From Prochloron sp. SP5CPC1 (GTDB lineage Bacteria > Cyanobacteriota > Cyanobacteriia > Cyanobacteriales > Prochloraceae): 9,464 nucleotides of DNA. Where the stretch lies: contig JACONB010000042.1 of assembly GCA_014323965.1 (NCBI GenBank), positions 1 to 9,464 on the forward strand. Direction: 5' to 3'. Positions 1 to 6,399 of the stretch are shown here, piece after piece; positions within the stretch are counted from its first letter, which is position 1, and every line of letters begins with the position of its first letter. Made by a program: the position numbers and the translations under genes. Under the pieces are notes generated by a model. It did not search any database. It worked only from the letters and a program-made list of their open reading frames with translations, and was not told where the DNA came from.

Positions 1-230
1 AATGCGTACATTGTAACTACCCGTTCATGCCAGACGACATTGTGGAGTTACACCACGTTGATGGAGACCATAATAATTGGAAACCAAAGAACTGTGTCGC
101 CTTGCACCGAGAATGCCACCAGCATCAGGAAGTCCACAAGACCCGGATAAAGGAAGGTAAGTTTCGGAAGAGCAGCATAACAGCGATGAAACTGGGGAGC
201 CGTGTGAGCGTAGATACGGCACGGTTCTAA
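1..230 (+). CDS. ltrA: Group II intron reverse transcriptase/maturase, C-terminal HNH domain (5' partial)
   Basis: The frame is open from the left window edge to the stop at 228-230, giving about 75 residues; the reverse transcriptase and maturase domains lie outside the window. The visible part is an HNH endonuclease domain. It has a CVHC pair at the start, the motif ELHHVDGDHNNW with the catalytic histidine pair, then NCVALHRECHQ, in which the late Asn, His and Cys complete the metal site. In this family the HNH cuts the second DNA strand at the target so that the intron RNA can be reverse transcribed there. The last 11 codons run through domain V, and the stop lies directly after it; such overlap of the reading frame with domain V occurs in related cyanobacterial introns. 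An internal ATG at 27 exists but is very unlikely to be a real start, because it would cut the HNH domain in two. Confidence 0.8.
   Translation, partial: CVHCNYPFMPDDIVELHHVDGDHNNWKPKNCVALHRECHQHQEVHKTRIKEGKFRKSSITAMKLGSRVSVDTARF
197..227 (+). ncRNA. Group II intron domain V-like catalytic hairpin
   Basis: Bases 197-204 (GAGCCGTG) pair with 220-227 (CACGGTTC) over 8 bp, and this start and end are close to the usual bacterial domain V. The distal part is atypical: only CGT/ACG closes around an AGAT loop, where a GNRA loop on a longer distal helix is expected. The hairpin is three bases shorter than normal. Confidence 0.65.
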
Positions 231-268
231 GAGGAGGCGCTCCCTGGTAACAGGGACGTCGACCTCAT
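231..268 (+). ncRNA. Group II intron domain VI with candidate branch-point A262
   Basis: GAGG at 231-234 pairs with CCTC at 263-266, and TCCCTG at 241-246 pairs with CAGGGA at 251-256 around a GTAA loop. A262 is left unpaired just inside the basal helix, where the lariat branch point is expected. The intron would end at AT (267-268) or one base later. Confidence 0.6.
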
Positions 269-289
269 CGAACCTCTGAGCGAGAGAAA

Positions 290-311
290 GCCACTTGTTT
301 GAACGAGTGGC
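290..311 (+). other. Hairpin GCCACT/AGTGGC downstream of the intron
   Basis: A 6-bp stem (290-295 with 306-311) encloses a 10-base loop that can itself pair GTT with AAC. It lies in the 3' exon of the intron. The role is unknown; it may belong to whatever sequence the intron invaded. Confidence 0.4.
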
Positions 312-321
312 AGGGTCGCTT

Positions 322-341
322 CGTGGGGTTTTAACCCCGCG
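322..341. other. GC-rich palindrome GGGGTT/AACCCC
   Basis: CGTGGGGTT at 322-330 pairs with AACCCCGCG at 333-341, up to 9 bp including one G-U pair. It could act as a stem on either strand. There is no run of T on either side, so it is not a convincing intrinsic terminator. It may be the end structure of a lost element. Confidence 0.4.
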
Positions 342-375
342 TATCCTTGGCGGATATAAAATATCAAAAAAAAGC

Positions 376-405
376 TTGACAATTTATCACCATCTTGATT
401 ATAAT
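376..405 (+). promoter_or_regulatory. Sigma70-type promoter, consensus boxes
   Basis: The -35 box TTGACA (376-381) and the -10 box TATAAT (400-405) both match the consensus exactly, with an 18-base spacer. The promoter faces the tnpB remnant and, beyond it, the antitoxin-like remnant. The -10 box coincides with the proposed left tip of the IS remnant, so the promoter may be half flank and half element. Activity is inferred from sequence alone. Confidence 0.6.
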
Positions 406-431
406 CTCAAAAAAGATTTAGTTGCATAGAA

Positions 432-736
432 ATGTTTGCGTGCCCACAAAATTTACTCCATCTTAATAAGCTAGAAAAAGCTGTACTGGTTTTTATTTGC
501 TAGCAAAGCAACAGCTTATATAATGGCGCACTGTAATCTCTACTCTCAAGCAGCGCAGCAAACCCTCAAAAGCTTAGTAGAGTCCCTTAAATCATATAAG
601 GCATTGTTAAAAAAATTCTTTAAGGGGGGACTCCATTTTTATCCTTCGTTACCTAAATCTCGAAAATAAGGAGGATTGTACACTGTTAACTACCCTAAGC
701 AAGCTTTGAAACTAGTTGGTCGATTTATCGCGGGGA
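432..736 (+). pseudogene. tnpB: TnpB (RNA-guided endonuclease of IS1341-type element), N-terminal remnant
   Basis: Three degraded segments follow the order of a TnpB N-terminus. The first, from ATG 432, reads MFACPQNLLHLNKLEK and then hits a stop at 501-503. The second, in another frame from about 487, reads LYSQAAQQTLKSLVESLKSY and ends RK-stop at the TAA 667-669. The third, in the same frame after that stop, reads GGLYTVNYPKQALKLVGRF and then runs into the right end of the element. Motifs of the types SQAAQQTLKS and YPKQALKL are typical of the N-terminal region of the IS891/IS1136/IS1341 type of TnpB. About 30 residues appear to be missing between segments one and two. The whole RuvC domain and zinc ribbon are missing after segment three. 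It cannot make a working nuclease. The assignment rests on recalled family patterns, not on an alignment. Confidence 0.65.
580..633 (+). repeat. Imperfect inverted repeat inside the tnpB remnant
   Basis: GAGTCCCTTAAA at 580-591 pairs with TTTAAG (619-624) and GGACTC (628-633), leaving a three-base bulge GGG. It lies within degraded coding sequence, so it may be chance or a small insertion. Confidence 0.3.
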
Positions 737-946
737 GTGTCAAAGGAAGTTGATGATTTTATCGACTTTGTAGCGCACAAGCATCAATCTAGGATTGCTG
801 ATGGCAAATTCCGACGTAATGTTGTTGACACTTGGGTAAAATGGTTTGAGTCTGTTGATTGCGATAACCAAACTCCAGCAGAACCAACCAGCGAGTATCA
901 GCAACTCCTACTCAACAAGTATTGTCAACAAGGTTTAGAGCTATGA
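737..946 (+). pseudogene. 5'-truncated small antitoxin-like protein
   Basis: The frame is open back to TTG 716, but everything before about 744 is IS right end, so the native N-terminus is lost. A GTG at 737, inside the IS tip, could restart translation and give about 70 residues beginning SKEVDDFIDFVAHKHQ. The C-terminus, with WVKWFESVD and SEYQQLLLNKYCQQGLEL, resembles the tail of small cyanobacterial antitoxin-like proteins that pair with PIN toxins, and VDDFIDFVAHKH resembles the core of DUF2281-type antitoxins. This family resemblance is from memory and unproven. Its stop TGA (944-946) overlaps ATG 943 in the ATGA arrangement usual for toxin-antitoxin pairs. It could still be expressed from the promoter at 376-405, but no good ribosome binding site precedes GTG 737. 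Confidence 0.45.
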
Positions 947-1002
947 TCCTGTGCTGCCTAAGAGCAACGAATCACACACTGTTCACCGTAGAGGACGTAT
1001 AG
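943..1002 (+). pseudogene. Possible start of a destroyed PIN-type toxin (VapC-like)
   Basis: The ATG at 943 overlaps the antitoxin-like stop by four bases (ATGA). The first codons read MILC, a common beginning of cyanobacterial PIN-domain toxins (MILCDTN). After that the sequence no longer matches: there is no Asp at position 5 and the frame stops after 19 residues. I infer that a break at about 954 joined the toxin start to unrelated DNA. With only four residues to go on, the identification is weak and depends on the context. Confidence 0.28.
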
Positions 1003-1112
1003 GCGGGTGTGTTGGCGTTTTCCCGTTCTCACGGTGCTGAGCTTGACCGTTAGGTCTCCCTCATTTTGAAAGATTGAAAAGGGAAGAGTAAAATAAATAT
1101 AGCGCTTCGCGG
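1003..1112. other. Unassigned intergenic stretch
   Basis: Together with the flanking repeat and promoter, about 250 bases between the toxin remnant and the membrane protein gene hold no gene I can support. A small hairpin ACGGT/ACCGT lies at about 1033-1052. On the minus strand the piece at roughly 950-1075 keeps an open frame of about 35 codons with no recognised similarity; it may be the edge of another mobile element. Confidence 0.4.
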
Positions 1113-1151
1113 GGGAGTGGGGAGTCGGGAGTCGGGAGTCGGGAGTCGGGA
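1113..1151 (+). repeat. Tandem heptamer array GGGAGTC
   Basis: One variant unit GGGAGTG (1113-1119) is followed by four exact GGGAGTC units (1120-1147) and a partial fifth (GGGA, 1148-1151). Heptameric short tandem repeats of this kind are common between genes in filamentous cyanobacteria. No coding frame uses it. Confidence 0.9.
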
Positions 1152-1203
1152 AGAGGAAAGTCTTGTTAGATAAAGGTTTGAGTAAACGTTTGTTTTAAGA
1201 AGT

Positions 1204-1231
1204 TTGTCAATACAGCGCTCACTGCTATAAT
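1204..1231 (+). promoter_or_regulatory. Sigma70-type promoter of the membrane protein gene
   Basis: TTGTCA (1204-1209) and TATAAT (1226-1231) are separated by 16 bases. Transcription would start near 1238, leaving a leader of about 22 bases before ATG 1261. The leader contains the Shine-Dalgarno-like AGAGAGG at 1249-1255, five bases before the start codon. Confidence 0.6.
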
Positions 1232-1260
1232 TGAGAAAAAAACAACAGAGAGAGGAAAAT

Positions 1261-2110
1261 ATGAATGATCTTGGAAAACGATCCAACACCCTGCTGATAG
1301 TTATTGTTGTATGTAGCTCGATAGTTTGTGCTTTATTGGCAATGTTCGGCGTTGCCATGGTTTATCTAGGCGCAACAGGCAAATCTGACATAAATCTTTT
1401 TGGTAATTCTATTTCCTCTGAAAGTGTAGGTGTTGCTTCAATATTCGTAAGTGGTGTAGTGATAATCATGTTGCTGCGTAGAACTCTTGTTTCTCATGAT
1501 CAAGTTATGAACCCTATTGCAACAAGAGCATCTGGTGGCAAAGTTAAAAATATAGATTCTAATTTACGGGAAGCAATAAAAAGATTATATAACGTCTCCA
1601 CTCAACTTAGAGATATTATACTGATTATTCAAATTCAAAAAGATGCATTTGAAGTAATCACTGATCGAAAAGCATTTAATGAATTGAAAAGACAAGCTAT
1701 TTAATAGGTAATGTTGCTGAAACATTTCATGAAGATGCTTCTATTGTTGGTGTTAAAAAAGAATTACAGGAACTTGTAGAAATTTATAAAATTGCAATAT
1801 CTGATCTACCTTTCCCGGAAGAATTGGATATTGAAGGTGAGGACTGGACAAGTAAAGCTATAGATATTGGCATAGGAGCAATTGCAGATATTTTAAGTAG
1901 TGGGAGTCCAAAACGCAATATCAAAAAATCAGTGGAGAATGAATTTCAGGGTTAAAGCGACGTTTCTCTGTTTGGTGGGAAAAACATTATGATGTTCTTC
2001 ATTCAGCAACAATAAAATTACAAGATTCATTATTTTTTGCATCTACTAACCTCGGTAATTCTGTAGATGCGCTCAAGTTACCGCGTAGGTTGCGTTCGAG
2101 ATCGTATTGA
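1261..2110 (+). pseudogene. Two-transmembrane membrane protein, broken by two frameshifts
   Basis: The first segment (1261-1704) encodes 147 residues. A transmembrane helix spans about 11-36 (LLIVIVVCSSIVCALL and on), a short loop contains DINLFGNSISSESVG, a second helix spans about 55-72, and RR and a soluble region follow. The ATG at 1261 is chosen for its AGAGAGG site and nearby promoter. The stop at 1702 is not the natural end. The next frame is open from 1683 to 1955 and reads as protein (VKKELQELVEIYKIAISDLP), and a third frame is open from 1943 to 2110 (RRFSVWWEKHYDVLHSATIK). Adding one base to the A run near 1687 and one to the G run at 1949-1951 joins all three into about 280 residues. 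The 2-TM part with its LFG and VG motifs recalls the cyanobacterial TRADD-N-associated 2TM domain, but this is only a suggestion. The function is unknown. Confidence 0.7.
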
Positions 2111-2119
2111 TTACATTTT

Positions 2120-2137
2120 CTTGGTACTTGTACCAAG
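2120..2137. other. Perfect palindromic hairpin CTTGGTAC/GTACCAAG
   Basis: An 8-bp perfect stem with a TT centre lies just after the stop of the broken membrane protein gene. No T run follows on either strand, so terminator activity is doubtful. It could be a transcript 3'-end stabiliser or a repeat. Confidence 0.45.
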
Positions 2138-2171
2138 GTAGAGTGATTATAGTGCGAGCAAGCTTACTGGC

Positions 2172-2200
2172 AGGTTGGGTTGAGGCACAAAACCCAACCT
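2172..2200. repeat. AGGTTGGGTT hairpin repeat
   Basis: AGGTTGGGTT (2172-2181) is the exact reverse complement of AACCCAACCT (2191-2200), giving a 10-bp stem with a 9-base loop. Hairpins with this GGTTGGGTT/AACCCAACC arm are a familiar intergenic repeat in many cyanobacteria. Here it sits between two convergent genes. Confidence 0.75.
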
Positions 2201-2253
2201 ACACAAACCTTTGCGTGGCCTAACAATAGCCAAAACAGGCGGACGTGTAAACT

Positions 2254-2282
2254 AAACTAAGAGCTTTTCCGAAAGTTAGTTT
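2254..2282 (-). terminator. Candidate terminator hairpin after rpoC2
   Basis: On the minus strand, 22 bases after the rpoC2 stop, AAACTAA pairs with TTAGTTT (2276-2282 with 2254-2260). An inner CTTT/AAAG stem closes the loop, and there is one three-base bulge. It is followed by TAGTTTAGTTTACA, which is T-rich but has no clean T run. It is the best candidate for the end of the polymerase operon transcript, but a weak one. Confidence 0.4.
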
Positions 2283-2303
2283 CACGCCTCCGACCTATTA
2301 TCG

Positions 2304-5300
2304 TCACTGTGTCGAAGAATAGTTCGTATCTTCTAGGTCATCTTCTACCGCATAAAGCTTTGCCGAAAAATCATCCAACACGACGTCTTCGTAACTCACT
2401 GATTCTTCAGTCCGAAGAGCAAAATCAGCAGACGGATTTGGGGGAACATACGTCAAATCATCACCATGATCGTATAGTTCTGCGCTATCCATTGACTCGG
2501 ACCCACTACCACTATCATCAGAAGCATGAGCGTTGAAACCAGTACCAGCAGGAATCAAACGGCCAATAATGACATTCTCCTTAAGACCTCGCAGCCAATC
2601 GGACTTACCCTCGATCGCGGCCTCTGTGAGCACCCGAGTTGTCTCCTGGAAAGAAGCCGCCGAAATAAAACTGTCGGTATTCAAACTAGCCTTGGTAATG
2701 CCCAACAACACTGGGGTATAAAGAACAGGTGCCCCACCTGTAATGGCCATGGCTTCGTTGACTTGCTCGATTTGGCGCAGCTCCACCAACTCTCCTGGTA
2801 GCATGGTGGTATCTCCTCCGTCGTCTACTCGTACTTTGGCGGTCATCTGGCGCACGATGGTCTCGATATGCTTATCCGATATATCTATCCCCTGGCTTTG
2901 ATACACTAACTGCACCTGATTCACAAGGAATTCAGAAGCTCTCTTTATTCCCAGGAGCGACGCCTCATAAACTCCTTTGTCTGCTTTATAGTAACTAAAA
3001 AAGGTCTCCAAAATCTCGTGGGGATTGGCCTGACCATCCGTCAGCCTGTCTCCTACTTCCACAGGCTGACCATCAGACACCATGGCATTTTTCCACTGGC
3101 TCAAAGGATATTCGCTAATTGTTCCATCAGGAGAAATTACCTTGATCAGTTTGGATTCATCCGTGGTTTCTTCAACTTGACAAACCCCAGGTCGGCGATT
3201 CAGTACGCAAGCTTCTTTCGGTTTCCTGGCTTCTAATAATTCCTCAATTCGGGGCAAACCTTGGATGATATCCCCAGTTTTGGATCGCTCGAATACTAGC
3301 AGTACCAAGTTGTCCCCTCGCTGCACTAAGTCTTCGTTATCAACGTGCAATATGGCTCCTGCTGATACTCGGTAAGGACGAGCTCGTCTTAAGGTTACCT
3401 GGGTGTGGTCTACTCCTACCACAAGAACGGACTCTGATGCGGAACAACCGGGGGCTATCTCGCTTCCTGCTACTACCAAATCGCCAACTCCGACCGTAGG
3501 GGGCTGGTCAACTTCCTGTATAAACTGATCGGCATCCCGCACAATCAAAATCCGACGACCGCCTTCACGAATCCCTCGCACCAAACCTGCTTCTTTGCAC
3601 CTTATCTCTGTTCGAGCTACTACTGCTCCTGGCTCTATTTCCTCTCCATCTTCTACCAAAAGCCGGGTATGAATATTCTCCACCCCTGTGCCGGAATCTC
3701 GACGCAATACCAAAGACTCCAACATTACTAACTGCAAAGAATATAACGGCTCTCCCTCCTCTCCCGTCCCCAAGGGGAGCAGTTCCACCTCCACAGGAGG
3801 GGTAGAATTGTCCCTATCCTTCAAATCCTCCGACGCTTTCATACCGCGTCGGTCATTTGTATCAACGGACAAAATTAATTGGCTAGTCAATAAAGAAACC
3901 CCCTGAGCGCGCGTGACGCGCTCCCCATCTTTGTAAAAAAGTCGCTGCACCGATTGTAACTTCAAAGTCGATGGGTCATCAGACTGAATAAGGTCACCTT
4001 GTTCAGGTTGGGCTAAACTATCGGCTACTGGATACTCTATAACTGGTCGCAATAAAAAGTGGACACTTCGTAATTGTGACGCCCAGTCACAATCCTGGTC
4101 TGTTTCTATTAACTCACCATACTTAATCTCTGTTAAGATGGAACCGTCGGGCAATTCGGTTCCCGGTTGCAACAATTTCCCGGACAATTGACTGAATTTG
4201 GACTTTACCTGGTCCTCAGAGATAGGGTACAACTCCCCTGGCTTAATGGTGATAGAACGTAAAATATCATTCTTCTGTACTACTTGGATATATCCTGCAC
4301 TGGTTGAGTAAATATCCCTGAACACCTCCGTTCCTGCTTCTATGTACTCTCCCTGCCGGACGTACAGCAATCCAATATCCTTGTTGATATCATGAGTCTC
4401 TTCTGGAATCCAAAGTAAAGTTCCCCCTTTAGTTACCTCGTAAAAAACCTCTTTTGTCGAATTGCGGCGAACTTTTTTGGTTTCTACTCCAGCATATTTA
4501 ATTATGCCCCCAGTGGAAGTCTGATAGCGATCGCTGATTAACTCGGCGATTACATCTCCATGGAATACCTTCGCTCCCGGGGTAGTAAGAAGCAAATAGT
4601 TATCGCCACCAGAGGTTGAGAAGGTATATTGGGAGTGACCACCCGCACTATGAGGCACGCTTGACTCAACCACCTGCTTGCTCTTGTGTCCTACGTCGGG
4701 AGTGCCCGAAAGCATACCTTGAGAGCAACGCACCGAAGATGCTAAGGTTAGTGAAGCAGTAATAATCTCGATTTCCCGACTGGTACAAAAACGGACTACT
4801 CCTCCTGATCCAGTACAAAGCTTTTGAACCGCCAAAATTTCACCCCTAGACAGGCGATCGCCATTTTTGACTACTGATTGAGCTCCGGGTGGCAAATTAT
4901 AAACCTCTCCTGCCAATACCCACAACATTCCTCCCCGTTGGGCTATGCGAGTACTATTCCCTTGACGGTCGGTTTTGGACTCTGGCATCAAATCCGCAGT
5001 AATAACCTCTCCAGCTAAATCAGTCGCAACATCCTTCGCCGCTTTCTCTGTGGAACCTTGTTTTAAGATAGGCATCTCACACAGTAGCTGTCCCTCTTCT
5101 ACTTCCTCACCCTGGGCCACCAATAACATATGCCCAGCCTTCAGAGGATAAACCGACGACCTGCCCTCTTCTCTAAGGACTAAATTACCAGCTACTTCCA
5201 CTCTTTGGAGTTCATCCCCATGACTAGTTCTTACTCTCTTCGTTCTTACTCCATCAGCAAACTCAACAATACCTCTGTTCTGTGCCTTAATTTGCTGTGC

Positions 5301-6353
5301 TACTTCCCCGGTAAACACCCCTCCCGTATGGAAAGTTCGCATCGTTAACTGAGTACCCGGTTCCCCAATGGACTGAGCGGCAATAATCCCGATCGCCTCT
5401 CCTAAATCCACCATTTTGCCATGAGCTAAACTCCAGCCATAGCAACGCTGGCAAACAGAACGAGCTGCTTCACAAGTTAAGGGACTCCGAACAGACACTT
5501 CATCCACAGATCTACCAATTCTGACGGCAAGGGACGAATCGATGCTCTGATTACGCTTTGCTATAATCTCGTTGGTATTCGGATCCACGACGTCTTCTGC
5601 TAGCACTCGTCCCATGAGTCGATCTTTGAGGGGAATCAGCATGCGTCCAGTGTCACCACCCAAAGCATCGCTTTCATACATGGACCCTAACTTAATCCAA
5701 CGCTGCGTCCCGCAGTCGAATTCTCGGACAATCACATCTTGGGACACATCTACCAACCGTCGCGTTAGATAACCGGAATCAGCGGTTCGCAGAGCGGTAT
5801 CTACCAGCCCTTTCCGTGCGCCATAAGAAGAGATAATATACTCCGTTACTGTCAGACCTTCCCGGAAATTAGTCTTAATGGGTAAATCGATAATTTCTCC
5901 TTGGGGATCCGCCATCAAACCACGCATTCCTACTAACTGTCGCACCTGAGATAAGTTACCCCTCGCACCACTAAAGGCCATCATATAGACAGAATTCAAA
6001 GGATTAGTTTCTTGAAAATTCCGAACTACTTCCTCTTTCAGTGCTTCTGAAGTACTATTCCAAGTATCGATAACCTTTTGGAACCGTTCTACTTCCGTTA
6101 TCTCACCTTTAACATAACGCTTTTCTGTCCGGCGGATTTCAGTTTCTGCACTCTCAATCATCCCCCGTTTTGCCGTCGGGACTTGCAAATCGTCAATACT
6201 AATACTTACACCTGCTTTTGTAGCATAGTGAAAGCCCAATTCTTTCAACTCATCTGCCACTTGAGCGGCTATTGCAGAGCCATAATTAGTAAAAACCCAA
6301 GCACTTAATTTTTTCAGTGCTTTCTTATCTACAATCCGGTTATAATACTTCAT
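2304..6353 (-). CDS. rpoC2: DNA-directed RNA polymerase subunit beta'' (RpoC2)
   Basis: The product is 1349 residues, the C-terminal half of bacterial beta-prime and a usual size for cyanobacteria. It forms the downstream part of the catalytic centre of core RNA polymerase. In order: an N-terminal region with KKLSAWVFTNYG and YATKAGVSISIDDLQVP; the bridge-helix region at about 120-200 (GARGNLSQVRQLVGMRGLMA); a zinc site from C214, C294, C301 and C304; and the first trigger-loop half at about 315-345 (AAQSIGEPGTQLTMRTFHTGG) with its conserved histidine. The very long SI3 insertion of sandwich-barrel repeats (about 346-1022) follows, then the second half with GDIIQGLPRIEELLEAR (1027-1043), the conserved C-terminal region (about 1110-1275) and an acidic tail. 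ATG 6353 is chosen because the frame is closed by TAG seven codons upstream and MKYYNRIVDK fits the family start. The ribosome binding site is weak. It lies 80 bases after rpoC1. No break is seen. Confidence 0.98.
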   Translation of the reverse strand: MKYYNRIVDKKALKKLSAWVFTNYGSAIAAQVADELKELGFHYATKAGVSISIDDLQVPTAKRGMIESAETEIRRTEKRYVKGEITEVERFQKVIDTWNSTSEALKEEVVRNFQETNPLNSVYMMAFSGARGNLSQVRQLVGMRGLMADPQGEIIDLPIKTNFREGLTVTEYIISSYGARKGLVDTALRTADSGYLTRRLVDVSQDVIVREFDCGTQRWIKLGSMYESDALGGDTGRMLIPLKDRLMGRVLAEDVVDPNTNEIIAKRNQSIDSSLAVRIGRSVDEVSVRSPLTCEAARSVCQRCYGWSLAHGKMVDLGEAIGIIAAQSIGEPGTQLTMRTFHTGGVFTGEVAQQIKAQNRGIVEFADGVRTKRVRTSHGDELQRVEVAGNLVLREEGRSSVYPLKAGHMLLVAQGEEVEEGQLLCEMPILKQGSTEKAAKDVATDLAGEVITADLMPESKTDRQGNSTRIAQRGGMLWVLAGEVYNLPPGAQSVVKNGDRLSRGEILAVQKLCTGSGGVVRFCTSREIEIITASLTLASSVRCSQGMLSGTPDVGHKSKQVVESSVPHSAGGHSQYTFSTSGGDNYLLLTTPGAKVFHGDVIAELISDRYQTSTGGIIKYAGVETKKVRRNSTKEVFYEVTKGGTLLWIPEETHDINKDIGLLYVRQGEYIEAGTEVFRDIYSTSAGYIQVVQKNDILRSITIKPGELYPISEDQVKSKFSQLSGKLLQPGTELPDGSILTEIKYGELIETDQDCDWASQLRSVHFLLRPVIEYPVADSLAQPEQGDLIQSDDPSTLKLQSVQRLFYKDGERVTRAQGVSLLTSQLILSVDTNDRRGMKASEDLKDRDNSTPPVEVELLPLGTGEEGEPLYSLQLVMLESLVLRRDSGTGVENIHTRLLVEDGEEIEPGAVVARTEIRCKEAGLVRGIREGGRRILIVRDADQFIQEVDQPPTVGVGDLVVAGSEIAPGCSASESVLVVGVDHTQVTLRRARPYRVSAGAILHVDNEDLVQRGDNLVLLVFERSKTGDIIQGLPRIEELLEARKPKEACVLNRRPGVCQVEETTDESKLIKVISPDGTISEYPLSQWKNAMVSDGQPVEVGDRLTDGQANPHEILETFFSYYKADKGVYEASLLGIKRASEFLVNQVQLVYQSQGIDISDKHIETIVRQMTAKVRVDDGGDTTMLPGELVELRQIEQVNEAMAITGGAPVLYTPVLLGITKASLNTDSFISAASFQETTRVLTEAAIEGKSDWLRGLKENVIIGRLIPAGTGFNAHASDDSGSGSESMDSAELYDHGDDLTYVPPNPSADFALRTEESVSYEDVVLDDFSAKLYAVEDDLEDTNYSSTQ
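4527..4534. repeat. HIP1 octamer GCGATCGC
   Basis: This is one of three exact copies in the window; the others are at 4854-4861 (also in rpoC2) and 6519-6526 (in rpoC1). HIP1 is strongly overrepresented in many cyanobacterial genomes and supports the assignment of the host. Confidence 0.9.
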
Positions 6354-6399
6354 TTTTTTGCCAACAATTAACTACATCTGGGATGCTTGTTTACTCTCC

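Larger units (their letters stand above)
1..268 (+). mobile_element. Group II intron, 3' end (partial)
   Basis: This is the terminal part of a retroelement cut by the window edge. What is seen: an HNH-type reading frame ending at 230, a domain V-like hairpin at 197-227 (8-bp basal helix GAGCCGTG/CACGGTTC), and a domain VI-like hairpin at 231-266 with a GTAA loop at 247-250 and an unpaired A at 262, the likely branch point. The order HNH, domain V, domain VI is that of bacterial group II introns, which insert by retrohoming through an RNA intermediate. The 3' splice site is put at about 268-269 because it lies 6-7 bases after the candidate branch A; the exact base is not certain. The domain V is 31 bases long rather than the usual 34, so this copy may no longer splice. 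Confidence 0.8.
400..743 (+). mobile_element. Decayed IS200/IS605-type (IS1341-like) element, internally deleted
   Basis: The right end is GGGAGTGTCAA at 733-743, identical to the right-end motif of the other TnpB element in the window (8449-8459, opposite strand). It is preceded by CGATTTATCG and CGGGG, the right half of what was probably a subterminal hairpin. The proposed left end follows TTGAT (395-399) and has a small hairpin AATCT/AGATT (403-407 with 414-418). TTGAT is the target motif known for ISDra2, a member of the same superfamily. Between the ends is a broken N-terminal piece of tnpB. The element is about 344 bp, so most of the gene is gone. The right end is well supported by the shared motif; the left end is an inference. 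Confidence 0.6.

Noticed and set aside
25..222. Minus-strand open frame of 65 codons at the left edge
   Set aside because: It lies opposite the HNH domain and domain V of the group II intron, which explain the sequence.
1..230. IscB- or Cas9-like HNH nuclease
   Set aside because: The HNH motif is followed directly by group II intron domains V and VI, and no RuvC motif is present, so an intron reverse transcriptase tail fits better.
322..341. Intrinsic terminator
   Set aside because: The stem is strong, but no T run follows on either strand.
346..1022. Foreign insertion within rpoC2 because of its great length
   Set aside because: The numbers here are residues of RpoC2. The block is the SI3 trigger-loop insertion normal for cyanobacterial RpoC2, in frame and of usual size.
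1113..1151. CRISPR array
   Set aside because: The units are 7 bases with no spacers; it is a simple tandem repeat.
1050..1358. Minus-strand open frame of 102 codons over the heptamer array
   Set aside because: It runs through the GGGAGTC array and the start of the membrane protein gene, is low in complexity (SSRLPTPDSRLPTPP), and has no supporting start signal.
2309..2801. Plus-strand open frames opposite the rpoC2 3' end
   Set aside because: They are shadows of rpoC2; the minus strand encodes conserved RpoC2 there.
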